From Stakelama marina (GTDB taxonomy: Bacteria; Pseudomonadota; Alphaproteobacteria; Sphingomonadales; Sphingomonadaceae): DNA of 64,000 nt. This document shows, in pieces, positions 45,250 to 53,713 of this stretch. Within the stretch, counting starts at the first letter, position 1. Each line of letters starts with the position of its first letter. The position numbers and the translations under genes were made by a program. The notes below the pieces were generated by a model. The model ran no database searches. It was not told the origin of the DNA and worked only from the letters and a program-made list of their open reading frames with translations. Where the stretch lies: contig NZ_JAGRQC010000003.1 of NCBI RefSeq assembly GCF_018122655.1, positions 1 through 64,000 of the forward strand. Direction: 5' to 3'.

Positions 45250-45266
45250 ATATAGTCAGACATATC
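45250..45266. promoter_or_regulatory. GntR-type operator-like site between galM and the MFS gene
   Basis: ATATAGTCAGACATATC is an imperfect palindrome centred on GTC-A-GAC, matching the TATTGTCnGACAATA operator at 10 of 14 non-central positions. It lies in the 127-bp divergent promoter between the mutarotase and the sugar transporter. Confidence 0.5.
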
Positions 45267-45316
45267 AAAGTTCCGCAAGACGCTCCTGCCGGAAATCAGC
45301 CGAAACGGGGCGCGAT

Positions 45317-46666
45317 ATGGAGAGCGATATGCCCGGACCGACCGGTACTGCGACACAATCCCCCGAATCTCGGAAGCGGCCGTCCGCGACCTATGTCCCC
45401 GCACTGGTGCTGCTCGCCAGCCTGTTCTTCATGTGGGGCTTCATCACCGTCATCAACAACACGCTGCTGCCGCATCTGAAAAGCGTGTTCGACCTGAATT
45501 ATACGCAGACGACGCTGATCGAATCGGTCTGGTTCATCGCCTATTTCGTCGCCTCGATCCCCTCGGCAAAGCTGATCGAACGTGTCGGATATCAGAAATC
45601 GCTGGTCATCGGCCTGCTCACGATGGCGGCGGGCGCGCTGGGAATGGTGCTTGCGGCGAGCATTCCCTCCTATGGCGTGACGCTTGTCATGCTCTTCATC
45701 ATCGCCAGCGGTATTACGCTGCTGCAGGTGGCTGCCAACCCGTATGTCGCGGTGATCGGCCCGCCCGAAACCGCCTCGTCGCGCCTCAACTTGGTGCAGG
45801 CGATGAACTCGATGGGCACCTGGCTCGCCCCGATGTTCGGCGCCTATCTGATTCTCGGCCGGTCGAAGAGCGGCACCGCCGCCGCCGGTACGGTGCTGAC
45901 CCAGGCCGAACGGCTCGCAGACGCGCACACCGTCATCCTGCCCTATATCATCGTCGCGGCGGTGCTCGTCGTGCTTGCGCTCATCATCGCGCGTTTCCCG
46001 CTTCCCGCCATGGGTTCGGCGACAAGCCGCGTGGCGAAGGAAGAACGCAAGAAGCATTCGCTGTGGAAGCACCGCAATCTGGTATTCGGCGTTCCCGCGA
46101 TCTTCATTTACCTGATCGCCGAAATCGGCGTCGCCAACCTGTTCGTCAGCTTCGTCAGCCGCCCCGATATCGGCAATATGACGAGCGAGAGCGCGGGCTG
46201 GTATCTGACGCTGTTGTGGGGCGGCATGATGGTTGGCCGTTTCCTCGGATCGGCGATCATGCAGAAGATTCCGGCTGAAACCGTCCTCGCGGCATTTTCG
46301 GTCGGCGCCTTCGTCGTGATGCTGATCACGACCTTCACCACCGGACATGTCGCGATGTGGGCGCTGATCCTTGTCGGCTTCTTCCACTCGATCATGTTCC
46401 CAACGATCTTCACGCTCGGCATTCGCGGCCTCGGGCCGCTGACTGAAGAAGGATCGGGACTGCTCATCATGGCGATCGCGGGCGGTGCGCTTGTCGTCGT
46501 TCAGGGCTGGCTCGCCGACACCTACGGGCTTCAGACCTCGTTCCTGCTGACCGCCGCGTGCGAGCTCTATGTCCTGTTCTATGCGGTGTGGGGCTCGAAG
46601 GTGACCGAGCCGCTCTCGATGCCCGAGGAGGATGAGGCGCAGGCACCGGCCGGGATGCCCGAATAA
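45317..46666 (+). CDS. FucP-type MFS sugar symporter (probable L-arabinose/D-galactose uptake)
   Basis: 449 residues with about 12 membrane segments: LLASLFFMWGFITVINNTLLPHLK in helix 1, SIPSAKLIERVGYQKSL after helix 2, and LLQVAANPYVAVIGPPETASSRLN in helix 4. These mark the FHS (FucP/GluP) group of the MFS, whose members bring in fucose, glucose or galactose with protons. Its neighbours point to galactose or arabinose. The ATG at 45317 is used; the in-frame ATG at 45329 has a better ribosome-binding site (GGAGAG) and may be the true start. The stop overlaps the GH127 start (TAATG). Confidence 0.87.
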   Translation: MESDMPGPTGTATQSPESRKRPSATYVPALVLLASLFFMWGFITVINNTLLPHLKSVFDLNYTQTTLIESVWFIAYFVASIPSAKLIERVGYQKSLVIGLLTMAAGALGMVLAASIPSYGVTLVMLFIIASGITLLQVAANPYVAVIGPPETASSRLNLVQAMNSMGTWLAPMFGAYLILGRSKSGTAAAGTVLTQAERLADAHTVILPYIIVAAVLVVLALIIARFPLPAMGSATSRVAKEERKKHSLWKHRNLVFGVPAIFIYLIAEIGVANLFVSFVSRPDIGNMTSESAGWYLTLLWGGMMVGRFLGSAIMQKIPAETVLAAFSVGAFVVMLITTFTTGHVAMWALILVGFFHSIMFPTIFTLGIRGLGPLTEEGSGLLIMAIAGGALVVVQGWLADTYGLQTSFLLTAACELYVLFYAVWGSKVTEPLSMPEEDEAQAPAGMPE

Positions 46667-49017
46667 TGGTTTCGCGCCGCGAACTTCTCGCCGGCGCGAG
46701 TGCGCTTGTGCTTGCCGGGCCGGCCTTCGCGCTGGCCCGGCCGGCTTCCGGGGAAGAAGTCTCGCCGGTTCCCATCGGCAAGGTCGCGCTCAAGCCTTCG
46801 CCCTTCGCCGATGCGTTCGCGGCCAACCGGCGCTATCTGCTTTCGCTCGATCCCGAGCGCTTCCTGCACAATTTCTACCTCTCGGCCGGCCTCCCCGCGC
46901 CAAAGCCGGTCTATGGCGGATGGGAATCGCAGGGCATTGCCGGGCATTCGCTCGGCCATTGGCTGTCGGCCTGTTCGCTGGTCGTCGCCAATACCGGCGA
47001 CAAGGAAGTTGCCGCCAAGCTCGACCATGCGCTGTCCGAAATGGCGCGCATCCAGGCCGCGCATGGCGACGGCTATCTCGGCGGCACCACGGTCGAGCGC
47101 GACGGCAAGACCGTCGACGGCAAGATCGTTTTCGAGGAAATCCGCCGGGGCAAGATCTGGTCGAGCGGGTTCGACCTCAATGGCGGCTGGGTCCCACTCT
47201 ATGTCTGGCACAAGATCCATGCCGGGCTGCTCGATGCGCACAATCTGGCGGGCAATCCCCGCGCCAAGCCGATCCTGCTCGGCGTAGCGGGCTATCTCGC
47301 CGGCGTGCTCGAACCGCTCGACGATGCGCAGATGCAGAAGGTGCTCGCTGCCGAACATGGCGGGCTGAACGAATCCTATGCCAACACCTATGCCCTGACC
47401 GGCAATCCGCGCTGGCTGCGCATGGCGGAAAAGATCTACCACAAGGCGGTGCTCGATCCGCTCGCGGCGCGCAAGGACCAGCTCGACGGGCTCCACGCCA
47501 ACACCCAGATCCCCAAGCTCGTCGGGCTCGCACGGCTCTACGAGCTGACCGACAAGCAGCGCTACGGCACCGCGGCGAGCTTCTTCCACGACACCGTCAC
47601 GCATCATCACAGCTACGTCATCGGCGGCAATTCGGAGCATGAGCATTTCGGCCCGCCCGACAAGCTGTCGAACCGCATTACCGAGGCGACGTGCGAGGCG
47701 TGCAACAGCTACAACATGCTGAAGCTGACGCGGCACCTCTATCGCTGGCAGCCGCATGCGCACTGGTTCGATTTCTACGAACGCGTCCAGCTCAACCACA
47801 TGCTGGCGCACCAGCGCCCCGACAATGGCCGCTTCGTCTATTTCATGCCGCTAGCATCGGGCGCGCGGCGGATCTATTCGGAGCCCGAGGACAGCTTCTG
47901 GTGCTGCGTCGGATCGGGCATGGAAAGCCATTCGAAGCACGCCAATTCGATATACTGGAGCGACCCGTCGACGCTCTACGTCAATCTCTACATCCCTTCC
48001 GAACTCGACTGGCCCGAACACGATCTTGCGTTGACGCTCGACACGACGATGCCGATCGAGGGCGACGCAACGATCACCGTTCGCCGCGCGCCGGCCAAGC
48101 GACACATGATCGCGCTCAGGATGCCGGGTTGGGCGCAGAATCCGACGCTGAAGGTCAATGGAACGCCGGTACAGCCCGAAATGCGCAACGGCTATGCCAT
48201 GATCGACCGGGTCTGGCGCAGCGGCGACACGATCGCGCTGACGCTGCCGATGACACTGGCGGTCGAACCGACGCCCGACGACCCGAACGTGGTTGCCTTC
48301 ACGCACGGACCGCTCGTGCTCGCGGCCGATCTCGGTCCGACGTCGCAGCCTTATGAAGGGCTCGGCCCGGCGCTGGTGGCCGAAGGCGCCGTCTCTCCCG
48401 CCGCACTCGCACCGACCGCCACGCCGGCACATTTCACGGCAAAAGGCGCGATGGGCGAAGCGATCAGCTTCAAGCCGTTCTTTTCGCAATATGACACGCG
48501 AACCGCGGTCTATTTCCCGAGCTTCACGCCCGCCGGCTGGGCTGCGAAGCGCGACGACTATATCCGCGCCCAGGCCGAGGCGCGCGAACTTGCGCGGCGC
48601 ACCGTCGATATCCTGCTGCTCGGCGAAATGCAGCCCGAGCGCGACCACGCATTCGGTCCCGGCAAGAGCGAGGTGGTCAACTGGAACGGGCGCGCCGCGC
48701 GTCGCCTGCCGCCGGGTTCGACCATGACCATGACGATGGATCGCAAGCCCGGCCCGGCGGTGCTGCGCGTCACGATATGGAATGGCGACGCGGGCAAACC
48801 CTTCGCCATCTCGGTCGATGGGACGACGCTTGAACAAAGCTGGCCCAAGGCATCGCCGGGCGACCGGTTCGTGACGCTCGATTTCGCGCTTCCGGACACC
48901 GGCGAGCAGGGCAAGGCCAAGGCGAAGATCGCGATCACCGCGCTCAAGGATCAGGCGTTGATCTATGAAATGCGCGTCCTGACCGCCCCGACGAGCGGAT
49001 CGGCTCCGACCGTCTGA
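46666..49017 (+). CDS. Exported beta-L-arabinofuranosidase, GH127 (DUF1680)
   Basis: 783 residues with a twin-arginine-like start (MVSRRELLAGASALVLAG). An alpha/alpha barrel of about 400 residues is followed by beta domains. The Zn and catalytic residues known from HypBA1 are all visible: Glu344 and Cys346 in EATCEACNS, and Cys413-Cys414 in FWCCVGSGMESHSKH, with the first of the CC pair expected to be the nucleophile. It releases L-arabinose from beta-linked arabinofuranosides (extensin-type arabinan, arabinogalactan side chains), complementing the alpha-specific GH51/GH43 enzymes. Translation is coupled to the transporter upstream. Confidence 0.92.
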   Translation: MVSRRELLAGASALVLAGPAFALARPASGEEVSPVPIGKVALKPSPFADAFAANRRYLLSLDPERFLHNFYLSAGLPAPKPVYGGWESQGIAGHSLGHWLSACSLVVANTGDKEVAAKLDHALSEMARIQAAHGDGYLGGTTVERDGKTVDGKIVFEEIRRGKIWSSGFDLNGGWVPLYVWHKIHAGLLDAHNLAGNPRAKPILLGVAGYLAGVLEPLDDAQMQKVLAAEHGGLNESYANTYALTGNPRWLRMAEKIYHKAVLDPLAARKDQLDGLHANTQIPKLVGLARLYELTDKQRYGTAASFFHDTVTHHHSYVIGGNSEHEHFGPPDKLSNRITEATCEACNSYNMLKLTRHLYRWQPHAHWFDFYERVQLNHMLAHQRPDNGRFVYFMPLASGARRIYSEPEDSFWCCVGSGMESHSKHANSIYWSDPSTLYVNLYIPSELDWPEHDLALTLDTTMPIEGDATITVRRAPAKRHMIALRMPGWAQNPTLKVNGTPVQPEMRNGYAMIDRVWRSGDTIALTLPMTLAVEPTPDDPNVVAFTHGPLVLAADLGPTSQPYEGLGPALVAEGAVSPAALAPTATPAHFTAKGAMGEAISFKPFFSQYDTRTAVYFPSFTPAGWAAKRDDYIRAQAEARELARRTVDILLLGEMQPERDHAFGPGKSEVVNWNGRAARRLPPGSTMTMTMDRKPGPAVLRVTIWNGDAGKPFAISVDGTTLEQSWPKASPGDRFVTLDFALPDTGEQGKAKAKIAITALKDQALIYEMRVLTAPTSGSAPTV

Positions 49018-49041
49018 CGCGGCGCAACGCGCGCTGCGGCG

Positions 49042-49908
49042 CTATAGTCTGGCGAGCGGCACTTCCTGTCCGGCGACATCGACCGCGAAGGAAAATACCG
49101 ATCCCGCCAGCGGCTCGCGCTCGAGCGTCTGCGCGTCGAGGCCGATACGCGCCGTCGTTGCATACGCCGTCTTCAGATCGGGGCCGCCGAGCGCGATCTT
49201 GGTGACATTCGATGCAGGCAGCGCCACTTCGCTGCGCAACGTACCATCGGGCGCATAACAGCGCGCGCGACCGCCGCCCCACAGCCCGACCCAGACATTG
49301 CCCTGCGAATCGACGGTCGGGCCATCGGGATTGCCGTCGGCCGGCGCGATTCGCGCGAATTCGGCCGGCGTACCGGTCGATCCGTCGGGCGCGACCGGCA
49401 CCGCATGAATGATGCCGCCGGCGGTATCGACATGGTAGAGCTTCTGCCCGTCGGGCGTCAGCGCCGGGCCGTTGGTTATCATCACCGCCGGAATCGCGGT
49501 TTGGATGACGGTTGCACCATCCCACCGATAGACATGACCGGTCGCGTCGGTTTCGGCATCGTCCATCGAGCCGAACCAGACGGTGCCGTCGGGCCCGACC
49601 GTCGCATCGTTGAGGCGGTTGCCCGGACGGTTAGGCTCGACCTCGACAAGGTGTGAGAAGGTGCCGCTTTCGGGGTCGAACCGCGATAGTCCCGTCTGCA
49701 TTCCCGCGAGCAGGCAGCCACCCTCTGCCGGAAGCACCCAGCCGATCTGCGCCGGAGCATCCCAGCTTCGCCGGTCGCCTGTCGCGGGATCGAGGCGATG
49801 GACCTTGCGCCCCTTGATATCGACGAACCACAGGCACGCATTGCCGGCATCCCAGACCGGGCCTTCGCCAAGCGTCGCACCGACCTGCCAGACAGTGTTT
49901 ACGGTCAT
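49042..49908 (-). CDS. SMP-30/gluconolactonase-family sugar lactonase
   Basis: 288 residues, a six-bladed propeller. Metal ligands are in LGEGPVWD (Glu), NRLNDATVGPDGTVWFGSMDD (Asn) and DGNPDGPTVDSQGNVWVGLW (Asp). These enzymes hydrolyse the lactone made by aldose 1-dehydrogenases, here L-arabinono- or D-galactono-lactone, to the free acid for the IlvD/Edd dehydratase. The ATG at 49908 has GAGGGAGA 3 nt upstream. It is divergent from the KDGal kinase and converges on GH127 with a 24-bp gap. Confidence 0.88.
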   Translation of the reverse strand: MTVNTVWQVGATLGEGPVWDAGNACLWFVDIKGRKVHRLDPATGDRRSWDAPAQIGWVLPAEGGCLLAGMQTGLSRFDPESGTFSHLVEVEPNRPGNRLNDATVGPDGTVWFGSMDDAETDATGHVYRWDGATVIQTAIPAVMITNGPALTPDGQKLYHVDTAGGIIHAVPVAPDGSTGTPAEFARIAPADGNPDGPTVDSQGNVWVGLWGGGRARCYAPDGTLRSEVALPASNVTKIALGGPDLKTAYATTARIGLDAQTLEREPLAGSVFSFAVDVAGQEVPLARL

Positions 49909-49982
49909 CGTCTCTCCCTCGATCATCTTCGGCGCGTGCGGCGGTTGTCGCCACGCGGCGCGCTGCCTATAGCGGCGGTTAC

Positions 49983-49993
49983 GTCAGACAATA
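49983..49993. promoter_or_regulatory. GntR-type operator-like half site upstream of the lactonase gene
   Basis: GTCAGACAATA matches the right arm of the TATTGTCnGACAATA palindrome exactly; the left arm (TTAC before GTC) is degenerate. It lies 75 bp upstream of the lactonase start. Confidence 0.45.
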
Positions 49994-50133
49994 TTGGGCG
50001 AGGGAATGTCATGTCGGAGGCGAAGCAGCAAGCGCAATTGCGCGCTACGTCCGACGAACATCGCAGCGCGGATTCGGTGCGTCCGGCAGACGTCGTGACC
50101 GTCCGGCCACCCGCCGATCGACCGCAAACGCGC

Positions 50134-50168
50134 TTGACAGCCGAACTTTCGGATTTATTGTCCGACAA
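50134..50168 (+). promoter_or_regulatory. Promoter of the kinase operon with overlapping GntR operator
   Basis: TTGACA (50134-50139) and TATTGT (50156-50161) make a good -35/-10 pair with 16-bp spacing. The palindrome TTGTCCGACAA (50158-50168; longer imperfect arms TTATTGTC/GACAAATAA) overlaps the -10. This is the layout expected for repression by blocking RNA polymerase, with the sugar acid as inducer. It lies 25 bp before the TTG start of the kinase gene. Confidence 0.65.
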
Positions 50169-50193
50169 ATAACCATATCATAGGGAGAGGCGC

Positions 50194-51081
50194 TTGCCGA
50201 AATCGGCGGCCTATATCGCGATCGACTGGGGCACGACCAACCGCCGCATCTTCCGGATGACGGCCGATGGCGACGTGCTCGACACCGTCCGCGACGACCG
50301 CGGTATCCTGGCCGTCCGGCGGGATGAGTATGGCCGGGAAATCGATTCGATCCGCAGCCGGCACGGCGCGCTGCCCATAATAGCCGCCGGCATGGTCGGC
50401 TCGACCCGCGGCTGGATCGACATTCCCTATATATCCGCCCCCGCCGATGCCGCGGCGCTTGCAGGCGCGCTGGCGGGCGCCCCCGCGGAACGGGTCTCTA
50501 TCGTCCCCGGCATCGCCTTTCAGGATGCGCACCGCGCCGACGTGATGCGCGGCGAAGAGGTACAGGTGTTCGGCGCGATCGAAAGCGGTCAGGCCCCCGC
50601 CGACGCGTTGTTCTGCCAGCCGGGCACGCACAACAAGTGGATCGCGACGCACGGTGCCCGCATCGTCGAATTCGCCACCGTGCTGACGGGCGAGTTGTTC
50701 GCACTGCTGAAACAGCACGGCATCCTTGCGGGCATGCTCGACGGCACGGTCGAGGACGGACGCGCCTTTCGCGAAGGCCTCGCGCGCGGGGCCGGCGCAA
50801 CCGATCTGACCGTTGCGCTGTTCGAAGTGCGTGCCGCGGTGCTGCTTGAAAAACTCGCCGCCGACGATGCCGCGGCCTTTGCCAGCGGGCTGCTGATCGG
50901 CGCCGATATCGGTTCACGCGGCGACCTTGCCGGACGCTGTGTTCATCTGCTCGCCACCGGCTCGCTCGCTACGCTATATGCGAGCGCGATCGAATGGCGC
51001 GGCGGAACCTCCGTCGCGATCGACAGCCACGCCGCCTTCGCCGCCGGCATTCACAAGATCTGGAAGCTTGCCGATGACTGA
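50194..51081 (+). CDS. dgoK: 2-dehydro-3-deoxygalactonokinase
   Basis: 295 residues from TTG at 50194 with GGGAGAGG just upstream. The DgoK fold of the ASKHA superfamily is clear: AYIAIDWGTTNRRIFRM phosphate loop, IPIIAAGMVGSTRGWIDIPY-like segment, FCQPGTHNKWIATHGARI, FATVLTGELFALLKQHGIL and LLIGADIGS. It phosphorylates 2-keto-3-deoxy-D-galactonate for the aldolase encoded next, the third stage of the De Ley-Doudoroff galactose route. It overlaps that gene by 8 bp. Confidence 0.9.
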   Translation: MPKSAAYIAIDWGTTNRRIFRMTADGDVLDTVRDDRGILAVRRDEYGREIDSIRSRHGALPIIAAGMVGSTRGWIDIPYISAPADAAALAGALAGAPAERVSIVPGIAFQDAHRADVMRGEEVQVFGAIESGQAPADALFCQPGTHNKWIATHGARIVEFATVLTGELFALLKQHGILAGMLDGTVEDGRAFREGLARGAGATDLTVALFEVRAAVLLEKLAADDAAAFASGLLIGADIGSRGDLAGRCVHLLATGSLATLYASAIEWRGGTSVAIDSHAAFAAGIHKIWKLADD

Positions 51082-51715
51082 CAATATCACCCGTTTCGAC
51101 CAGGCATTCGCGCAGTGCCCGCTCGTCGCCATTCTGCGCGGACTGACACCCGGGGAAGCGCCCCGGATCGGCGACGCGCTGGTCGAGGCGGGTTTTACGC
51201 TGATCGAGGTGCCGCTCAATTCTCCCTCGCCCTATGACAGCATCGCGCTGCTCGCGGAGCGGTTGCAGGACCGCGCGATGGTCGGCGCCGGCACGGTGCT
51301 GGATACCGATCAGGTCGCGCGCGTGGCCGATGCCGGCGGCAGTTTGATCGTATCGCCGAACACCGACGCCACCGTCATTCGCGACACCGCGAAGCGCGGG
51401 ATGATTTCGCTGCCCGGCTATTTCACCGCGAGCGAGGCGTTCGCGGCACTTGCCGCCGGGGCGCACGGGCTGAAACTGTTTCCCGCCGACGGTGCCGGCC
51501 CCGCCACGCTGAAGGCGCACCGTGCTGTGCTGCCCGGCGATACGCGCGTGCTCGCCGTGGGCGGGATCGCGCCGGACAATATGGCGCCGTGGAAAGCTGC
51601 GGGCGCCGATGGCTTCGGCATCGGCTCCAGCCTCTACCGCGCCGGAAAATCGGCGAGCGACGTCGCCCGCGATGCCGCCGCCTTCGTCAATGCCTATCGG
51701 GAGATCCACCAATGA
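51074..51715 (+). CDS. dgoA: 2-dehydro-3-deoxy-6-phosphogalactonate aldolase
   Basis: 213 residues, a class I KDPG/KDPGal aldolase barrel. CPLVAILRGLTPGEA begins the fold, Glu in IEVPLNSP is the general acid/base, MVGAGTVLDTDQV and IVSPNTDATVI line the pocket, and GLKLFPAD carries the Schiff-base Lys. LILRG and ELPLN-like motifs favour the DgoA group over Eda. It splits KDPGal into pyruvate and glyceraldehyde 3-phosphate. It begins inside the end of dgoK and its stop overlaps the next start (ATGA). Confidence 0.9.
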   Translation: MTDNITRFDQAFAQCPLVAILRGLTPGEAPRIGDALVEAGFTLIEVPLNSPSPYDSIALLAERLQDRAMVGAGTVLDTDQVARVADAGGSLIVSPNTDATVIRDTAKRGMISLPGYFTASEAFAALAAGAHGLKLFPADGAGPATLKAHRAVLPGDTRVLAVGGIAPDNMAPWKAAGADGFGIGSSLYRAGKSASDVARDAAAFVNAYREIHQ

Positions 51716-52704
51716 GCCAGCGGCTGATCCAGCACCGCGCCGATGACGGGCGCCGCCGCGTCATATTCGCCGACGGCGACGACGCCGTCTTCCTGAACGA
51801 TGTCGAAACCACGCTAGACCTCGCCCGCATCGCGATCGACGCGGGCCAGTCGCTCGCCGAAGCCGCGCAAGCGCGCAAATCGTCCGAAACCGTCGATCCG
51901 GCTGCCGAGCTTGCCGCGGGCCGCCTGCTGCCGGCGATCGACCATCCCGACACCGCGCGGATATTGCTTGCCGGTACTGGGCTGACGCATCTCGGTTCGG
52001 CCGAAGGACGCGACGCGATGCACAAGGCGGCGGCCGAGGCCGAGCATCAGACCGATTCGATGCGCATGTTCCTCGAAGGGGTCGAAGGCGGGAAGCCCGC
52101 CCCTGGCGAGGTCGGGCAACAGCCCGAATGGTTCTACAAGGGCGACGGCCAGGCGCTGGTCGGCCCCGGGGCGCCGCTGACCGCACCCGCCTTTGCCGGT
52201 GACGGCGGCGAGGAACCCGAACTCGCGGGCATCTACCTGATCGGCAAGGATGGCACGCCGTGGCGGTTGGGCGTCGCGCTGGCCAATGAATTCAGCGACC
52301 ATGTGACCGAACGGCACAATTATCTGTGGCTCGCCCATTCCAAGCTGCGCCAGGCGGCGCTCGGCCCCGAACTGCTGCTCGGTACGCCGCCGTCGGACAT
52401 TCGCGGCACCAGCCGCATCCGTCGCGACGGCGAGATATTGTGGGAAAAACCGTTTCTGACCGGAGAGGACAATATGTCGCACACGCTTGCCAATCTGGAA
52501 GCGCATCACTTCAAATACCCCAATTTCCGGCGCCCCGGCGATGTGCACGTTCATTTCTTCGGCACCGCCACGCTGTCGTGCGCCGATAGCGTCGAAACGC
52601 GCGCTGGCGATCGGTTCGAGATCGAAGCGGCGCCGTTCACGCTGCCGCTGACCAACCCGCTCGCCTTTGCGGCAGCCGATACGGTGGAGGTGCGCGCACT
52701 ATGA
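51712..52704 (+). CDS. AraD1/GguC-type FAH-family protein (sugar keto-acid conversion)
   Basis: 330 residues. The C-terminal half carries FAH-like features (PELAGIYLIGKDGTPWRLGVALANEFSDHVTE, LRQAALGPELLLGT). The N-terminal half with DDAVFLNDVETTLDLARIAID matches the AraD1/GguC group found in arabinose and galactose clusters. The probable role is conversion of 2-keto-3-deoxy-L-arabinonate or a related keto-acid, but I know of no single agreed activity. Overlaps of 4 bp on both sides fix it in the kinase-aldolase-dehydrogenase operon. The alpha-ketoglutarate semialdehyde dehydrogenase expected for the arabinose route is not in the window. Confidence 0.75.
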   Translation: MSQRLIQHRADDGRRRVIFADGDDAVFLNDVETTLDLARIAIDAGQSLAEAAQARKSSETVDPAAELAAGRLLPAIDHPDTARILLAGTGLTHLGSAEGRDAMHKAAAEAEHQTDSMRMFLEGVEGGKPAPGEVGQQPEWFYKGDGQALVGPGAPLTAPAFAGDGGEEPELAGIYLIGKDGTPWRLGVALANEFSDHVTERHNYLWLAHSKLRQAALGPELLLGTPPSDIRGTSRIRRDGEILWEKPFLTGEDNMSHTLANLEAHHFKYPNFRRPGDVHVHFFGTATLSCADSVETRAGDRFEIEAAPFTLPLTNPLAFAAADTVEVRAL

Positions 52705-53642
52705 CCGCTCCGATTCGCCTCGCAGTCGTCGGCATGGGCAAGATCGCCCATGACCAGCACCTTCCCGCCATCGCCGCGGGCAAGAGTTTCGAGCTTGTCG
52801 CGACCGTCAGCCGCCACGGCGAGGCGGTCGACGGCAAGCCCTTCTTCAACAATATCGACGAACTCGCCGCGAGCGATGTCGAGGTCGATGCGGTTGCGCT
52901 CTGCACGCCGCCGCAGGTCCGCCGCACCATCGCCGAGACCGCGATCGAAAACGGCTGGCACACCTTCCTCGAAAAGCCGCCCGGCGCGACGCTGGCCGAG
53001 GTCGTGGCGCTGCGCGACCTTGCCGATGAAAAGGGCGTCAGCCTGTTCGCAAGCTGGCACTCGCGCTATGCCGAAGCGGTCGAACCGGCACGCGACTGGC
53101 TTGCCAACCGCGACATTCGCAAGGTCACCATCATCTGGCGCGAGGATGTCCGCGTGTGGCACCCCGGCCAGCACTGGATCTGGGAGCCGGGCGGGTTCGG
53201 CGTGTTCGACCCCGGCATCAACGCGCTGTCGATCGCAACGCGCATTCTGCCCGACCCCTTCTTCGTCGAAACGGCCGATCTCGACGTGCCGTCGAATTGT
53301 GCCGCGCCGATCGCCGCGCGGATCGACTTTCGCGGTGCGAAGGGAACGCCGATCTCGATGGACCTCGATTTCCGGCAGGAAGGTCCGCAGAGCTGGGACA
53401 TCATCGTCGAAACCGATGCCGGAACGCTCAAGCTCGCCAAGGGCGGCAGTGTGCTGACCATCGACGGCAACGAGCAGCGCCAACCGGCAGAGGCGCTGCA
53501 CGGCGAATATCCGGGGCTTTATCGTCGTTTCGCTGCGATCATCCGCGCAGGCGTATCGGATGTCGACCTCAGCCCCTTGCGCCTCGTCGCCGACGCGTTC
53601 CTGCGCGGCAAGCACAACAGCGTAGAGGAATTCATCGAGTAG
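52701..53642 (+). CDS. D-galactose (L-arabinose) 1-dehydrogenase, Gfo/Idh/MocA family
   Basis: 313 residues. N-terminal Rossmann motif RLAVVGMGKIAHDQHLPAI, the family EKPPG motif, and catalytic WEPGGFGVFDPGINALSIATRILP with the conserved Asp and Asn/His positions. Length and motifs fit the Pseudomonas fluorescens galactose dehydrogenase type, which also uses L-arabinose. It would start oxidation of both sugars in this operon. It overlaps the upstream AraD1 gene by ATGA and is followed by a hairpin. Confidence 0.87.
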   Translation: MTAPIRLAVVGMGKIAHDQHLPAIAAGKSFELVATVSRHGEAVDGKPFFNNIDELAASDVEVDAVALCTPPQVRRTIAETAIENGWHTFLEKPPGATLAEVVALRDLADEKGVSLFASWHSRYAEAVEPARDWLANRDIRKVTIIWREDVRVWHPGQHWIWEPGGFGVFDPGINALSIATRILPDPFFVETADLDVPSNCAAPIAARIDFRGAKGTPISMDLDFRQEGPQSWDIIVETDAGTLKLAKGGSVLTIDGNEQRQPAEALHGEYPGLYRRFAAIIRAGVSDVDLSPLRLVADAFLRGKHNSVEEFIE

Positions 53643-53649
53643 GCGCGGC

Positions 53650-53670
53650 TCCGCCCTGCTGGAGGGCGGA
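53650..53670 (+). terminator. Intercistronic hairpin after the galactose dehydrogenase gene
   Basis: TCCGCCCT (53650-53657) and AGGGCGGA (53663-53670) form a perfect 8-bp stem with a 5-nt loop, 7 bp after the stop codon. There is no T tract. It probably reduces read-through or protects the upstream message rather than terminating fully, since the next gene is co-directional after 71 bp. Confidence 0.45.
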
Positions 53671-53713
53671 CCAGCGTTCACAACACAATGATATTGATCG
53701 AGGAGAGACCGAC

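Noticed and set aside
42361..45255. A 964-codon open frame on the plus strand opposite the dehydratase and mutarotase genes
   Set aside because: It crosses two recognised genes and their junction on the other strand and has no family features; long antisense frames are expected at this GC content.
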